Positions 34,524 through 46,129 of a stretch of 64,000 nt of DNA are shown one piece after another; the stretch's first letter is position 1, and each line of letters opens with the position of its first letter. Under the pieces are notes generated by a model, which saw only the letters and a list, made by a program, of their open reading frames with translations, did not search any database and was not told the DNA's origin. This DNA comes from Calycina herbarum (lineage: Eukaryota; Ascomycota; Leotiomycetes; Helotiales; Pezizellaceae), in NCBI GenBank assembly GCA_001414485.1, contig LLEY01000068.1:186001-250000 (forward strand). The letters run 5' to 3'. The position numbers were made by a program, and so were the translations under genes.

Positions 34524-36692
34524 ATGATGCTTTTTGTGGTTGCGGTCTTGATCAATGGTGTTGCAACTACAGTTGCAGTGTCACACGAAAGGCGGGCCGC
34601 TACCGACGAGGTGATTCTTCCTCCGATCGTTGTCCCTCCCTCCCAGTATTTGTAAGATGAGGCTCTTTCGATAAAGTTATGCCCATGCTGACCTCTTGTA
34701 GCGAAGGAGTCGATGGGAGTTGGAGTACATTCAATCTTCGAATCGGAACTTCTCAGAGTGTACGGGCGATCGCTTCGACAAATTCCCCAATTACGATTGT
34801 TGTGCAACCTGGAGGTTGTGAGATTGGGGCGAATCCACGTGGAATTCCGAACAATTGTGCTTTCTCGAGAGGCGGTACATTCAACAAAAATGCGTCCACA
34901 ACATGGCAGGACCAAGGCTGGTTCAACCTTAACGGGGATAATGGGTTTGGATTCGAAGCGAATTTAGGGTATAATTTTAACCTTGATTATGGCTTGGATA
35001 CATTAGGAGTTGGTTTTAAAGAGGGAGTTGACTCACCGACTTTGAAGAATCAGACTATCGCCGCTTATAATCTACCAAACTCCTGTTATATGTGAGTACT
35101 GGCTCGGTGTAGAATTTCGCCTTATTGCTCTCCAAGTACTTTCTTTTGTAATTGTGCCATTCGGAGAAATCGAAATTATTGTGCGAGGAGTGGCGGTGCT
35201 TGATATTCCTAGTATATCAATTATCAAACCACATTTGCACCATGGGTTCAACGATCCCAAATGTTCATACATCAGAAGTTATTCTAAATCCCATTGCAGA
35301 AGAGGGACAGAACACTTACAGATATCCCAACAACTGACGAAATCAGTGGTCTCCTAGGTCTTGGAACACAACCAGTAATCTACGAAACATTTGGCAATTA
35401 CTCCGTGCCATCATTTTTTCAGAGCCTCAGAACCCAGAAGAAGATACCTAGCCTGAGTTGGAGTTATACTGCTGGGGCAAGTTATCGTGAGATCCCAAAG
35501 CAAAAATATTCCGACTCCACTGACCTTCCAACAGGGTTATCTTCTGGCCAATACTCCCAGTTGATATTTGGTGGTTTCGACACTTCCCGCTTTCAACCCA
35601 ACGACGTAAATTTCTCCCTCGGCGAAGACGTCACAAGAGATATCGTGGTGGGTATACAGTCCATTTTCTATAGCGGCACAACAACCAAACCCCTTCTTCC
35701 AACACCCATATACGCATTTGTCGAATCAACAGATCCAAATATATGGCTTCCGCTCGAAGCGTGCAAGGAGTTCGAAGTTGCTTTTGGAATAGAGTGGGAT
35801 GATTTAACATCGAAATATCTGATAAACGATACACAATTCGCGACCCTTTCACAATCCAACCCAACAGTCACTTTTCGACTCGCAGCGAGTACTACCGGTG
35901 GGGCAACAGCCGATATAATATTACCTTTTAAATCGCTCGGTCTCAAAGCTGCATATCCGCTTGTTCCCAATGCAACACATTACTTTCCGCTCCAGAGAGC
36001 TGCAAACGCCACGCAATACACCCTTGGGCGAGCCTTTTTGCAAGAAGCCTATTTGACAGTTGACTATGAACACCGAAACTTTTCTCTCAGCCAGAATGTT
36101 TGGCCTCAGGGAGCGGTTCCAAAGATATCCACAATTGTTTCGTCAGAGTACAGAAACAAAACACTGAACCGCCCAGAAGTTGTCCCACAAGACAAGGGAC
36201 GGAAAATTTTGACTGGTGCAATAGTTGGCGGTGCCATTGGGTTCTTGGTACTTGTTGCCATTTGTGTCGCCGGGGTTTGGCACGCGAAGGAACAAAAGAA
36301 GAAGCAAGCAAGGAAAGAAGAAGAGTTGGAGAAAGCCCAACAAGCAGCAGATTCAACTGACAGCGGTAAGCCAAATTCTCAAAATCGTTCACCTCCAGTC
36401 TTTCTTGAAGAACCAAACTCACTCTAATATATTAAACTTAGGCAGTCCCATCGAGTCACCTGTCAAACCTGTTGAAATCGAAGCGAGAGAATATAGGGCC
36501 GAGGCCCAAGGTACCTGGGTATTTACTGAAATGCCCGGCAGTGAGCATTTTATTCCTGTGGAATTGCACGGTTCTAGTATCGAGGGAACAGTATCCAGTC
36601 CGACAGAAAGTTCAAATGCTAGAAGCGTGGTGTCTAATCCAGTAAGCCCTTTAACACCACGAGACAGGCCAAGAGAGAGATTTCCTAGATAG
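34524..36692 (+). CDS. membrane-anchored aspartic-protease-like (A1 fold) protein
   Basis: Four exons, 34524-34651, 34702-35091, 35347-36365 and 36442-36692, total 596 codons (595 aa). A signal peptide (MMLFVVAVLINGVATT) is followed by the pepsin-like lobes. DGSWSTFNLRIGT starts the first lobe, GLLGLG and IPSLSWSYTAGASY are typical of the fungal membrane A1 subgroup, and LIFGGFDTSRF and NIWLPLEAC lie in the second. A single transmembrane helix (AIVGGAIGFLVLVAICVAGVW, about residue 485) precedes a basic cytosolic tail. The catalytic DTGS position reads STNSP and the second reads ESTDP, so hydrolysis is unlikely. The intron at 35092-35346 is long (255 bp) and was placed by similarity (CYI|GLLGLG). 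A cell-surface or sensor role is inferred. Confidence 0.72.
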
Positions 36693-36814
36693 ATGTTTGT
36701 GATGTTTGGTAAACGTAATAACGGGCTAGTTGTAAGGCTGTTTCAAGAGACGAAGGTAGCCTAAGATTCAATAGAGGACACTTCTCATGACTCCACAAAT
36801 GAACTAATGTGCAC

Positions 36815-36923
36815 TTGCCTCAAACTTGCGGCCGCGAGCGAAATGCAACAAAGGAAAGATAGTATCAATTAGCGTTCAATTGCCTCAAACTCGCGGCCGC
36901 AAGTTTTTGCGATATGCAACAAA
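36815..36923 (+). repeat. direct repeat pair around GCGGCCGC
   Basis: Two imperfect copies (36815-36852 and 36880-36923) share TTGCCTCAAAC, a GCGGCCGC octamer and a final ATGCAACAAA. A third GCGGCCGC lies at about 36991. Three such CpG-rich octamers within 200 bp stand out against the AT-rich surroundings. Confidence 0.65.
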
Positions 36924-37436
36924 TGCATACTATTTCCCAAAGTTTGGCTATCTATTTCGTGAAGTCGGAAATGGCGCACCCGAAAGCTAGCGGCCGCCCA
37001 TTTGAGCCACCTTATTGCCACCACGCCAAAACGGGAGTGAAAATGCGAGATGGAATGCGAGATAGAAGCAAAGATATAAATGGGCTTGAGAGTAGTCGTG
37101 TTTTCAGGTCAAAGCCCGTCACCAAAATTTTAGTTCGTTACCCCGCACTTGGGAAGAGTAGACGCAAGCGATGTCGGAGGGAAGGCACTTCCGGTCCTGT
37201 ATCAACCCTAGAAGTCGTCCCTTCCCTAAGATGACCTCGTTGAAGACAGGACTCGAGGTTTTTATTTTCCTCAGACCTAGCCTTGTCTACCATGACTAGA
37301 AAATGGAGGGAAGCCACGACTGCGACCATATCTAGAGTACTTTCCCCTCATTCCATATACATGATTTCTTACGTCGAAAACGTATCCTAGGGCGACACTA
37401 AAATTAGAGGATGAACTTGGGGGACGGGTCTATGTA

Positions 37437-37679
37437 GAAGAAAAACCGTGCCGATTTGAGGCACAGGCCGCCCTGCCAAAAACTCACCCTCTACATTATA
37501 CTATAGTAGATTACAAGAGCAAATAAATTCGCAAAAATATAAGAAAAATCCCAATCGATTCTGAGAGCTATTTTAATGAAGAATACCAAGTATTACAACT
37601 TTCCAGTCAGTAGTTGTGGTTGCATCGAGGTGGAAGTGGGTGGAAGAGGTGTGCCTGAAATCGGCACGGTTTTTTCTTC
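37437..37679. repeat. inverted repeat, possible MITE or hairpin element
   Basis: The left arm 37437-37464 (GAAGAAAAACCGTGCCGATT..GGCAC) matches the reverse complement of 37651-37679 with one substitution and one base of length difference. Weaker inverted similarity seems to continue outward, for example TTCCCCTC near 37346 against GAGGGGAA near 37812. This fits an old foldback element centred near 37558. Confidence 0.6.
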
Positions 37680-39028
37680 TCGTAGAGGACGGGTTGACTT
37701 TTCAAGACCTCCAAATAAGTTTGGTCTTGTCGGAGGTCGAGAAAAATTGATGGCAACAACCACCCAACTTTCCTCCGCGATACATTTTCGACTGCAAAGG
37801 ATAATGAAATGGAGGGGAATTCGAGAGATGGGGCTCCTACCCTGGATGTGGTTCAGGGTCGTCGTGCCTTGCCTCTGGATAGCACGAAGTCGACCTTGAG
37901 AGGGAAGGAGCGACGATGGGTCGAATTCTAATACAGCCCCCGACAAGTAAAACCCCCACTTTCCAAACACCAGAATCTTTATTTAAGCAGACAACAATAT
38001 GGACAAAATTTCTCATCAGCAAAAGCTCCAATATGGTCTTCTCAACCAGCAGCCACTTTCCATCCCAAAATTTGACATATTAACAAGCGTCACATCAAGA
38101 TGTCTTGTACACGTTCATTCCAAGGATATCGGCGGGGCTGTTGAAATACATGCTGTGATTGCTGGGTTGAAGTGAAAATGGTTGAAGAAACTTCATCGGT
38201 CTTCGGGATGGGATTTTGAACGAGGTCAGGCTCGAGCTTATATAGTATCGATGCAATATCAAACGGGAAAAGGAGTATCGGCAACGAGTACATATCGAGA
38301 TATATCAATATCTATTACGGTGCCCAACTCTGAATGAGGAATTTTTCTAGTGGCACAGATCTATCAGCGTATAATTCTGCAAAGGGGAGGGCTTCGGGAC
38401 TTGAGAAATGGAACACCACTATACTCCATTCGTTGTTTGTCGGTCAGGGACAGAAGTGTGACCTTAGATATAATTGGTGACGAAACTGACGAGATATTAG
38501 TTAAATAGAAGAGACGAATGCTCACAATGATGGGGACCCAACCTTCTTCTGGCTTTGGAACTTTCACTTGGTTCACTGAGGAAGCTTTGTCAATTTTCAT
38601 AAGTGATATTACATTAGGGGAAGTTTTGAAAATCTAATGTTCCATGTACGTCGAGTCTAATGACCAATTCCCAATGCGGCTTCACTTGATCAATTCCTGG
38701 AAGGAGAGTAAGAACTAGCGATTTCTCGGGAAAATGAATATGCAGGAACAACGCGATAGTGTTGATCTCACATAATCAATTTCCGACAAGGCGGCCGCCC
38801 CTTGGAGCTCAGCTTCCCGACAGGGTATGATGCTGAGAATGTAGCTTCGATATAGCACGTTCCACAAGTCTGAAACAAGGAAGGAAGACTTCTCCCTCTT
38901 GCATACTCGTGACTCCACCCCTAAAGGTGACAATTTAATATCTAAAGATCCAATCGACTTGGGCGAATTCCAGAATTAGTACCAATGAGGCAAGTCGGAT
39001 GGAGCTGGAAAGCTCATTTACATCCGCT

Positions 39029-39973
39029 CTAATGATCAATCTTGAGTGAAAAGTCCACATGCGGGACCCCTTGGTGTATGGAGCTTGTCGAGATAATATC
39101 GATATCTGTAGTCATGTGGCGTCAACACGACGAACAAGCTTTTGTGTTTGGAATCCACTTACCATTGTTAATGTAGGTCTCGACATTTTCTGATGTCAAT
39201 CCGCCACTGCACTCCAGCAGAAAAGCCCGCTTACCGGCCCATCTCTGTTTAATACTCCGAGCCGCAACTTTCAAACCATCGCCGTCAAAGTTATCAAGCA
39301 TGACAATATCGGCACCAGCGGCGACAGCTTCATCAGCCGCATCTTCGTTGTCAACCTCAACTTCAACCTTCAATGCAAACCCACCTGCGGACTTTGCGGC
39401 TTTGACGGCTTCGGTAATGCTACCTCTAGCCCAGATATGATTATCCTTCAGCATAATCATACTGGAAAGATCATGTCGGTGGCCATCCACGCCCCCAACA
39501 ATCATGCCGTACTTCTCCACCAATCTGAACCCCGGTGTTGTCTTTCTTGTGCCAGCCAGTATGCCCGTGTACCCCGCCTTTCTCACAAGCTCCTCCATTC
39601 TTCTCGACTTCGTGGCAACGCCAGAGCATCTGCTCAATGTGTTCAACGCAACTCGTTCTCCCAACAGAAGTTTTCGTACTGGTCCTGTAACCGTGGCGAC
39701 TGCGATCTTCCCCTCCTTGCCTGGATCTACCTCTGACCCCTCCTTCAGATGCCATTTCACCGTGCAGCCAGCTTGGGCAAAGACTTCGTCAAAGAATGGT
39801 ACACCAGCCAAGATACCCCTCGATTTGCCAAATAAGGTAGCCGTCCGCTCGCTATCGCCAACTACGAATCCTCCATAGTCAAAGGAAGGCGTGTCTTCGG
39901 CGAACCATGCTGTGATTTGAGATTTCCAGTGAACTGGCAGGAGGTCCGCAGGATTCCCGTGCTGCAAAGCCAT
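39029..39973 (-). CDS. BNA6: nicotinate-nucleotide pyrophosphorylase (quinolinate phosphoribosyltransferase)
   Basis: Two exons (39163-39973 and 39029-39105, with a 57-bp GTAAGT..CAG intron) give 296 codons including stop (295 aa). It converts quinolinate and PRPP to nicotinate mononucleotide and CO2 in de novo NAD synthesis. Family signatures are plain: WFAEDTPSFDYGGFVVG, the catalytic stretch ALNTLSRCSGVATKSR, LAGTRKTTPGFR, the KYGMIVGGVDGHRHDLS loop, MLKDNH, LKVEVEV, IVMLDNF, and the final-exon IDIISTSSIHQGVPHVDFSLKI. I chose MALQHG (39973) as start because it matches the usual family length; an in-frame ATG at 40174 would add 67 atypical residues. Confidence 0.93.
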
Positions 39974-41602
39974 TTGAGTTGCCGGTCGAGATTTGATGAT
40001 TCTGGAATCAGAATATGGAGTGGTTATTGGTTGACCTGATTGCCTTCGGGTACGTTGGCAAATGAGGCCTAACTGAGCAATGTAGAAGTCATAATAGCTG
40101 GCGTCGTTTTGGCGTGGTGGGGGTCGGAAAACGCGGATGAAGTCGCGCTTGTAGCCTCGGTACGCATTGACCATCAGCGCACGTGACTAACATCGGCTAG
40201 CGCAGACAGGGGTCGGCCGACAAATTTGAGGCTGTGCCCTTGAGCTCTAAAAATATATGCACTTCCTTCTCCGTACCGACTTCCACAACTGCCTGAATCT
40301 CAGCATACACCATTTCAAGCCACGCATGTCGAGTTTCACGAGCAAGTGCTCCATACCCAACTGTTCGGTTGCTGTTTCGCTTTGATTCCTCATTTCCGCA
40401 ACTCGACCAGCAAACGGTCTTATTCTAGGAGAAGGATTTCATTATCATTTTTGTTTGCAAACGTCACCGAAGCTTATTTGAGAATGGCTAAGCTTTATCT
40501 CCGCATTTCGAGGCTTTTTTATCCTGGGAACCTCTGGTTCTACTTACTCTGTCTGTACATCTGTATCTCAAGCCTGTTGTTTAGAAAGGGTCACCGTTAC
40601 CAAGCTTTGCCAGAAGTTCTAGAACCATCATGATTTCCCTTGCACCTTCCAAGGAATTTGAAATAAGGTTGTCCACAAGTGCGTAGATCCAAATTGTTTA
40701 ACGTTCATTCCATAAGGCGCGGAAGCACCAGAATGCGCGCCACAAACGCCATTAGCACAAGGGTACTGCATTTGAAAAACCGTATTTGGTCCAGTCGATG
40801 GTTGTACAGTTGGCAAAATGGCGTCTATGCTGACCGCTACATAGCCGACCGCCAATAACCTTAGAGCTCCTGCTTACTTTAATTCCACGTTTCCCTCAGC
40901 ATGCTTTCCTTATTCAAATTAGTGTAAGCTTTCATCAGCAAAAAAATCTGCAGGCCAACTCAGCCCTAACTCTGACAACCGGAGTAGGCGGATGTTCAGC
41001 AAGCCTTTTCTTCCTTCCCTCACCGTGGAGAAGAAAAGCGGCAAAGAATTTTAGTTACTATGGAAAAAGCTACTACTATTGGTAACCGAAGTTCCTTGTA
41101 TATCATGAACATTTATTTACTCCGTGTTAAATGATTAGTTAGAATTTGTTAGAAGAATGTATGAGAAATACGGACCTATTCAAGGCATTCAACGCTGCTT
41201 TTATTGTCCATTTCGCGAGCCTCTGCAAAGTAAAAGAGAAGCCTGCGTGCTTACATGGAACATAGCCACGCCAACTTGATCGCGGGTTGGAGGGTTCCCG
41301 ACCATCAGCTCGGTGTGTAGCTTTCACCAATAACCGCCTGATATCACAATTACAAACGGAAAAGCCCAGCAAATCTGACCGCCACAGTTGAGTAGGTACA
41401 TTGAGCATCAACTTGATATATAATGAGGCCCCAATGACTTTTTCAAAAACTTTTCTCTCCATCTCATTATCTCATTTCATCTTCTCTTTTCCTATCTCAT
41501 TTCCTTGATACAATCGCTACATTTCTGTCTTTTGCAGATCTTCAGCACTAAACAACTTTTATCTCTTTCAATAATTTCCAGCGTTTCAGTCTATCGTTCA
41601 TC
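39974..41602. promoter_or_regulatory. divergent intergenic region with TATA box
   Basis: 1.6 kb between divergent genes. A TATATAA at 41417-41423, followed by a strongly CT-rich leader (about 41456-41520), marks the promoter side of the cupredoxin-like gene. Short frames at 40346-40633 (+) and 40628-40855 (-) were not accepted as genes. Confidence 0.45.
41417..41423 (+). promoter_or_regulatory. TATA box of the cupredoxin-like gene
   Basis: TATATAA lies 180 bp before the ATG at 41603. A pyrimidine-rich 5' leader follows, the usual arrangement of strongly expressed ascomycete secreted-protein genes. Confidence 0.5.
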
Positions 41603-42664
41603 ATGAAATTCTCCACCATTTCCACTCTCGGCGGTCTCCTCAGCGTTGCCTCTGCCGGCACACACACCGAACAACACGTTTGCCAAGATCCATATGGAGC
41701 TCCATCAACTGTTTATCAGACAGTAACTGTCACAGCACCAGGAGGAGGTTATCCAGGAGGAAACAACCAAGTCTATACGCCAGCTCCTCAACCACCATAT
41801 ATTACCACCGGTGGCAGCCAAGTTACCTCTGTTGTTTACGAGGGAACCAAGTCAACTGTGTATGTTTATCCTACCGGTGCCCCAGCCGACAACAAAGACT
41901 GCACCGTTGCCGTTTACGAAAAGAACATTGTTGTCAACGTCTACGTTATCAACATTGGAATCACAATAAGCAATGGTATCACATCCACCGTCACAAAGAC
42001 ACTTACGGAGACACCAACTTCTACTCCTACTCTCCCACCAACTGCTCCACCAGGACCACCAGGACCACCAACTAGCAACGGAACGGTGATCAACGTTGTC
42101 GTTGGCGCTGATGGACAACTCAAGTATAAGCAAGACAATGTAAACGCTAAGATCGGTGACATTATCCGGTAAGAATCTCTCTTTTTCTCCTTCCAATGAC
42201 AAAAATACTAACAATCAACCAGATTTGACTTCAACTCCACCAACCACACCGTCACAGAATCAACCTTTGAAACCCCATGTACCGCAAAAGCTGGTGGTTT
42301 CAAATCTGGCTTCCAATTCAACAACCAAAGCCGCACCGGTGTCTTGCCACCAGTAGACTTCAAGGTCGACCGCACCACCCCAATCTGGTTCTACTGCGGA
42401 CAAAAGAACCCAGTCTCCCACTGCGGAAAGGGAATGGTCTTCGCCGTCAACCCAGCTGGAAAATTCGATGAGTTCGTCAGCAAGGCAAAGGCTCAAGATG
42501 GTGGAGCCTCTACCTCCATCCCACCTCCAACTGGAACTGGTATCTTTACCCCATCTGGAACCGGTGTCTCCCCACCCGTCGGAACTGGAGCCACTCTCAC
42601 TTTATCTACCAAGTTGGCAGCTCCAACTAAGTACAAGCGAGCTGCTTTGAGATTCAACGCATAA
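41603..42664 (+). CDS. secreted cupredoxin-like extracellular serine-rich protein
   Basis: Two exons (41603-42168 and 42223-42664, with a 54-bp GTAAGA..CAG intron containing a TACTAAC branch site) give 336 codons (335 aa). A signal peptide MKFSTISTLGGLLSVASA leads a Thr/Pro-rich spacer. The cupredoxin domain follows: VVVGADGQLKY..NAKIGDIIRFDF, a histidine in NHTVTES, TPC, and WFYCGQ..PVSHCGKGMVFAVNP, supplying the H, C, H and M positions of a type-1 copper site. The C-terminus is Ser/Pro/Gly-rich without a clear GPI tail. Such proteins are extracellular or cell-wall associated in fungi; electron transfer or copper binding is inferred. The context ATCATGA and the upstream TATA box support the start. 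Confidence 0.88.
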
Positions 42665-43593
42665 ACGGGTTGAGTCTTTTGAGGGACTGGAGGTATGGTT
42701 GGGAAGGGAAAATAGAATGGGGATTATGATATGATTAGCGTTGGGAGTTTTTTGATTTCTTCTTCATTTTGGGACTAGACATGTGCAGCGACCACCACCA
42801 TTTGTAATAATTCTTTAGTACTTGAATGAAATCTCATACAAGTCTTTCCTCACCTGGCACCAATTAAATCTCCCTTCTGAATTAAAATGCACCCGATCTT
42901 GTACAAACATGCTGCATGTAGTAGAGCTTGGTATGGTGTGCCGCTTTGTATCTGTTGGATCGAATTTTCAAAGCCCAGGAGTGACAATCCAAAATCCCCC
43001 TCATCTATTTTACTTACTCGTTCTTATTGGATCTTCTTCTTGAATGTGCAACGTGCACATTCAAATTTGGAAACGAGGTTCTTTGGATCACGTGGCTTAA
43101 AATTTTGAACCACCTATTTTTTGCTTACGGGTGGAAACTAAGACATTTCGTATAATTGCTGTTCATGGGACCGTAATCAATGAGAGAGACGTGGACCGGT
43201 ATCGCATCATGACATGATATCAAAGTGTCAGCATGACTGGAGTCTGGCGCAAGCATGGACGGCTATCCTTCTTACATCGAGTCAGAACAAATTATGCCAA
43301 TATATTTTATTTAGACGCTGATAATTTCGACCCCGTGTGACTCTTCTCGCAGCTATTTCGGTCCTCGCATGCTTTCCATTGACATGTGTCCGTGGAAGAA
43401 TGACGCGCCCCTTTCGACCTCTGACGAGCAGAACAGGCGGTACTATACTTACGACGCTTCAATGACTCTTGTCTGCCCATCGCAAGGCGGAAATCTGGAC
43501 CTTGTAAGATCAGAACACGCGCCTCCATGCTCACGAAACCCGATACGCACTATCACCGTCAGCAAAAAAAAAGTAACAGTCATTCACAACCAC
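42665..43593. other. convergent intergenic region
   Basis: About 930 bp between the 3' ends of the cupredoxin-like and DUF3237 genes. A short palindrome AATGTGCAACGTGCACATT lies near 43043. No gene is supportable. Confidence 0.4.
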
Positions 43594-44748
43594 TCACTCA
43601 TATATCACTTCTTTTCCCTTTCGCATTCCCGCCCCCACCCACATCCCGCAATTAACTTTGTCACTGTACCTCTCATCCCCCGTCTCCATTTCCACGAAGA
43701 GTCGAAATCTATAAGCATTGGGATCAACATCATCCGCTCTCGTTGGATCAGCTAATTGTTCAAGGATTTCGGGTGGTCCTGTTCTCCATCCATGAGTTTT
43801 GATGGCGATGTATGCTGGAGGTGTATCGATTGTTTGTAGAAGATAGTTTGTTTCGAGACGGGCTGCCCCGGAGGGGATTATGAGTTGGCTGTCTTGTCCT
43901 CCGGGCTGTGGTTTTGTAAGCTTCGTGAAAAAGTAAATCAAAATAGTGGTCATCGTACCAAAACAATTCCAGAACCCCACGATCCAGACCATGACCCGCC
44001 AGTGAAGGATATCCCTATCTTGCGTTAGATCAATTACGATGAGATATGTAGAGCGGCATACATATGGAATATAGTTGTTCTCTATGTGAAAATATCATCT
44101 ACGCTCATCGGAAAACTTTGTCGATAAAATATTCAAACTCACAATTTCTCTGTCCAAAAGGAGTGGGACCAACTGATATTCGGGGGTTGAGCGTGACAGA
44201 CATTCGAAAATCTAGACTCAGACTTGGGTGTGGCAGTGAGAGATTTGGGTGAGGATATGGCAAGGTCGCTGTGTCACTTTGTCGAGGTGTACTATTCTTG
44301 TTTAGCAAATGAAAAATGCATACACGAAGGGGAAAAAGTTGTATTAACAATGAAGGGAAGTTTTTGGCTTCGAAAAGATTTGGGAAATCTAGCAAGTTAC
44401 TTACGCCTCATCGTCTTTTTCAGTGTGAGCACTACCCCACATTATGGGTTGCTGTTCAGTAGTCGACATCCAGGGCCTTTCCTCTGGTTCTTTTTGGGGA
44501 GGAAGAAGGCCGGATGCTGTAGCCCAGCCTCCGTCTATCATTCCATGATTATGATCAAGATTAATCTCTCTGTTTGTTGATACACCGGAATTGTAAATGG
44601 TCCAATCGCCTGGATCGACCGACTGCGGAGTTTTTTGCTTTGAGGCCGAGGCTTCTTGATTCTCAATAGCAGAGCTTTCTGGGATAGGAGGTTGCTCGGG
44701 TATCATATGTCGCATACGAGTCATCGATCTGTATGCTTCGGGGTCCAT
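43594..44748 (-). CDS. DUF3237-family protein
   Basis: Four exons, 44405-44748, 44143-44291, 43959-44014 and 43905 down to 43594, sum to exactly 287 codons (286 aa). After a charged N-terminal region (MDPEAYRSMTRMRH) the DUF3237 core assembles across the introns: LDFRMSVTL, GPTPFGQRN, ISFTGGSWSG, a PGGQD..LIIPSGAARLETNYLLQT segment, YIAIKTHGWRTGPPEIL, NAYRFRLFVEMETGDERY and GMWVGAGMR. This barrel-like family is often found near metabolic enzymes in bacteria and fungi; its biochemical activity is not established. The small 56-bp exon 3 was recognised only from the conserved FTGG motif. No metabolic cluster surrounds it. Confidence 0.82.
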
Positions 44749-46129
44749 TTTGGATTATACGGATGTTACAGGTGGTAATTTGATATTGAAAAGAGGCTTG
44801 GGGTTTAAGGTAAAGCGGGGACTTCGGCTCGGATAATCTATTATCCTTGGCTAGATAAATTCAATATCAGGTCTCGTAAAGCCAAGTTTCGTGTCTCTGG
44901 ATGTTATGTCGTGGTCTTATTCTCTTTCGCCATCCGAATTACTTGAAGCAAAAGTACTTCCAATGTACAAAGTTGCTCAAATGCCTGCGCAGCGATCCAG
45001 AGAGCAGGAAACAACGACAAATTGTCGACGACCCTGAAGTCTTGCGCTGTTTTACTCTTCAGACCACGGCGCAGGCTTCCGGATAGGATTTGACCTGCTT
45101 CGCCTCATGGAAACATCTCTTCCACTATCGCATAACGTTTCCCTTGCGTTCACGTTCTTCTTTTCCACATGAACCACGTCTCTTTGTCTTAACTCTGCAG
45201 CTTGCAATAGAGACTATGTATATGCGACCACGTTTACCGTCATATTCTACTCTCACTCTGAGCTCATAGTACGGCGATAAGGTGATTGTTCAGTTACTGG
45301 TGACGTAGAGAGTCTATCTGCTTGTTCTTCGCCGCAAACCATTCCTTCTTCCATGCGCCAGAATCCCCTTTCTCCTGGCATGGGGCTATGGAGTTAAAAA
45401 AAACCTCTTTCCCTGATTGGTCTAGGGAACAAGCTTATTTGAATATCCTATTGCGGTGTAGAAGGATTGTGCAGAGGGTTTTCTTTTACGAGTGACAAGG
45501 GTTGATTGGCTACCTACCTTGTCATTGTCCTGACCCCACGAAGCCTTTTTACATTGAAAGCTGCCATATATTAGGCGCTGAAATACCATGTGAAACACTC
45601 TGACAAGCAAAGATAGTCGAGCAAACTTAATAAGCTTAGCAACTCTACGCAGACCACTTGCCCTAATATTCTAAACATTTCTTCTACATGTGCTTCAAAT
45701 GTTATGTGTCAGTCGCAGGTACAAGAAATAAATTCGTCTCAAGCTAGACAAACAAACACTGCAGAAGCAAAATAATACCCCATGTAAGTGGCCCACACAC
45801 CCTAGTACCTCATAATTTCCACACCTTTTGCTGCTCACCTGGCTTCGCCACTGTCTTCGTAAGAAGTTGTAGTCCGGTAGAACCTCATAGTTGAATTTCA
45901 GCGTTGCGATATCAAGAAAGGGCCAAGAAATTATGTCCAAATCCTGCTTGTACGTATGATTGATGTCTAGAGCCCCTCTTTTACGCCGCTTTCTAGCCTC
46001 AACGCTCTTGGTTCTCACATTTATCGAAATATACCACGGACTAACTGGAGATCTAAACTTATAAAGCCCAAGTCCGCCCATATAATATCATTTCAATTCA
46101 TTCCAACTACAAAGTAATCTACCACCCAA
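44749..46129. other. intergenic region
   Basis: About 1.4 kb. A minus-strand 128-residue frame (45695-46081) with a basic KRRKRG stretch and a GTGAGC splice-like site is the only candidate and is too weak to call. Confidence 0.35.

Larger units (their letters stand above)
36693..39028. other. gene-poor intergenic region with repeats
   Basis: 2.3 kb between the protease-like gene and the 3' end of the QPRTase gene. It contains duplicated NotI-site-containing units (36815-36923) and an inverted-repeat structure (37437-37679). No gene is supportable; frames are short and overlap on both strands. Confidence 0.4.

Noticed and set aside
35092..35346. A small extra exon inside the long intron of the protease-like gene
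   Set aside because: Open text exists in one frame, but joining 35091 directly to 35347 gives the conserved Y-I-G-L-L-G-L-G and keeps phase, so no extra exon is needed.
40346..40855. Two short frames (40346-40633 plus, 40628-40855 minus) in the QPRTase/cupredoxin gap
   Set aside because: Neither shows a family pattern; one is only a hydrophobic stretch and their ends overlap on opposite strands.
45695..46081. Minus-strand 128-residue frame with KRRKRG and a GTGAGC site
   Set aside because: Could be a small gene, but no homologous pattern or clear second exon could be found.
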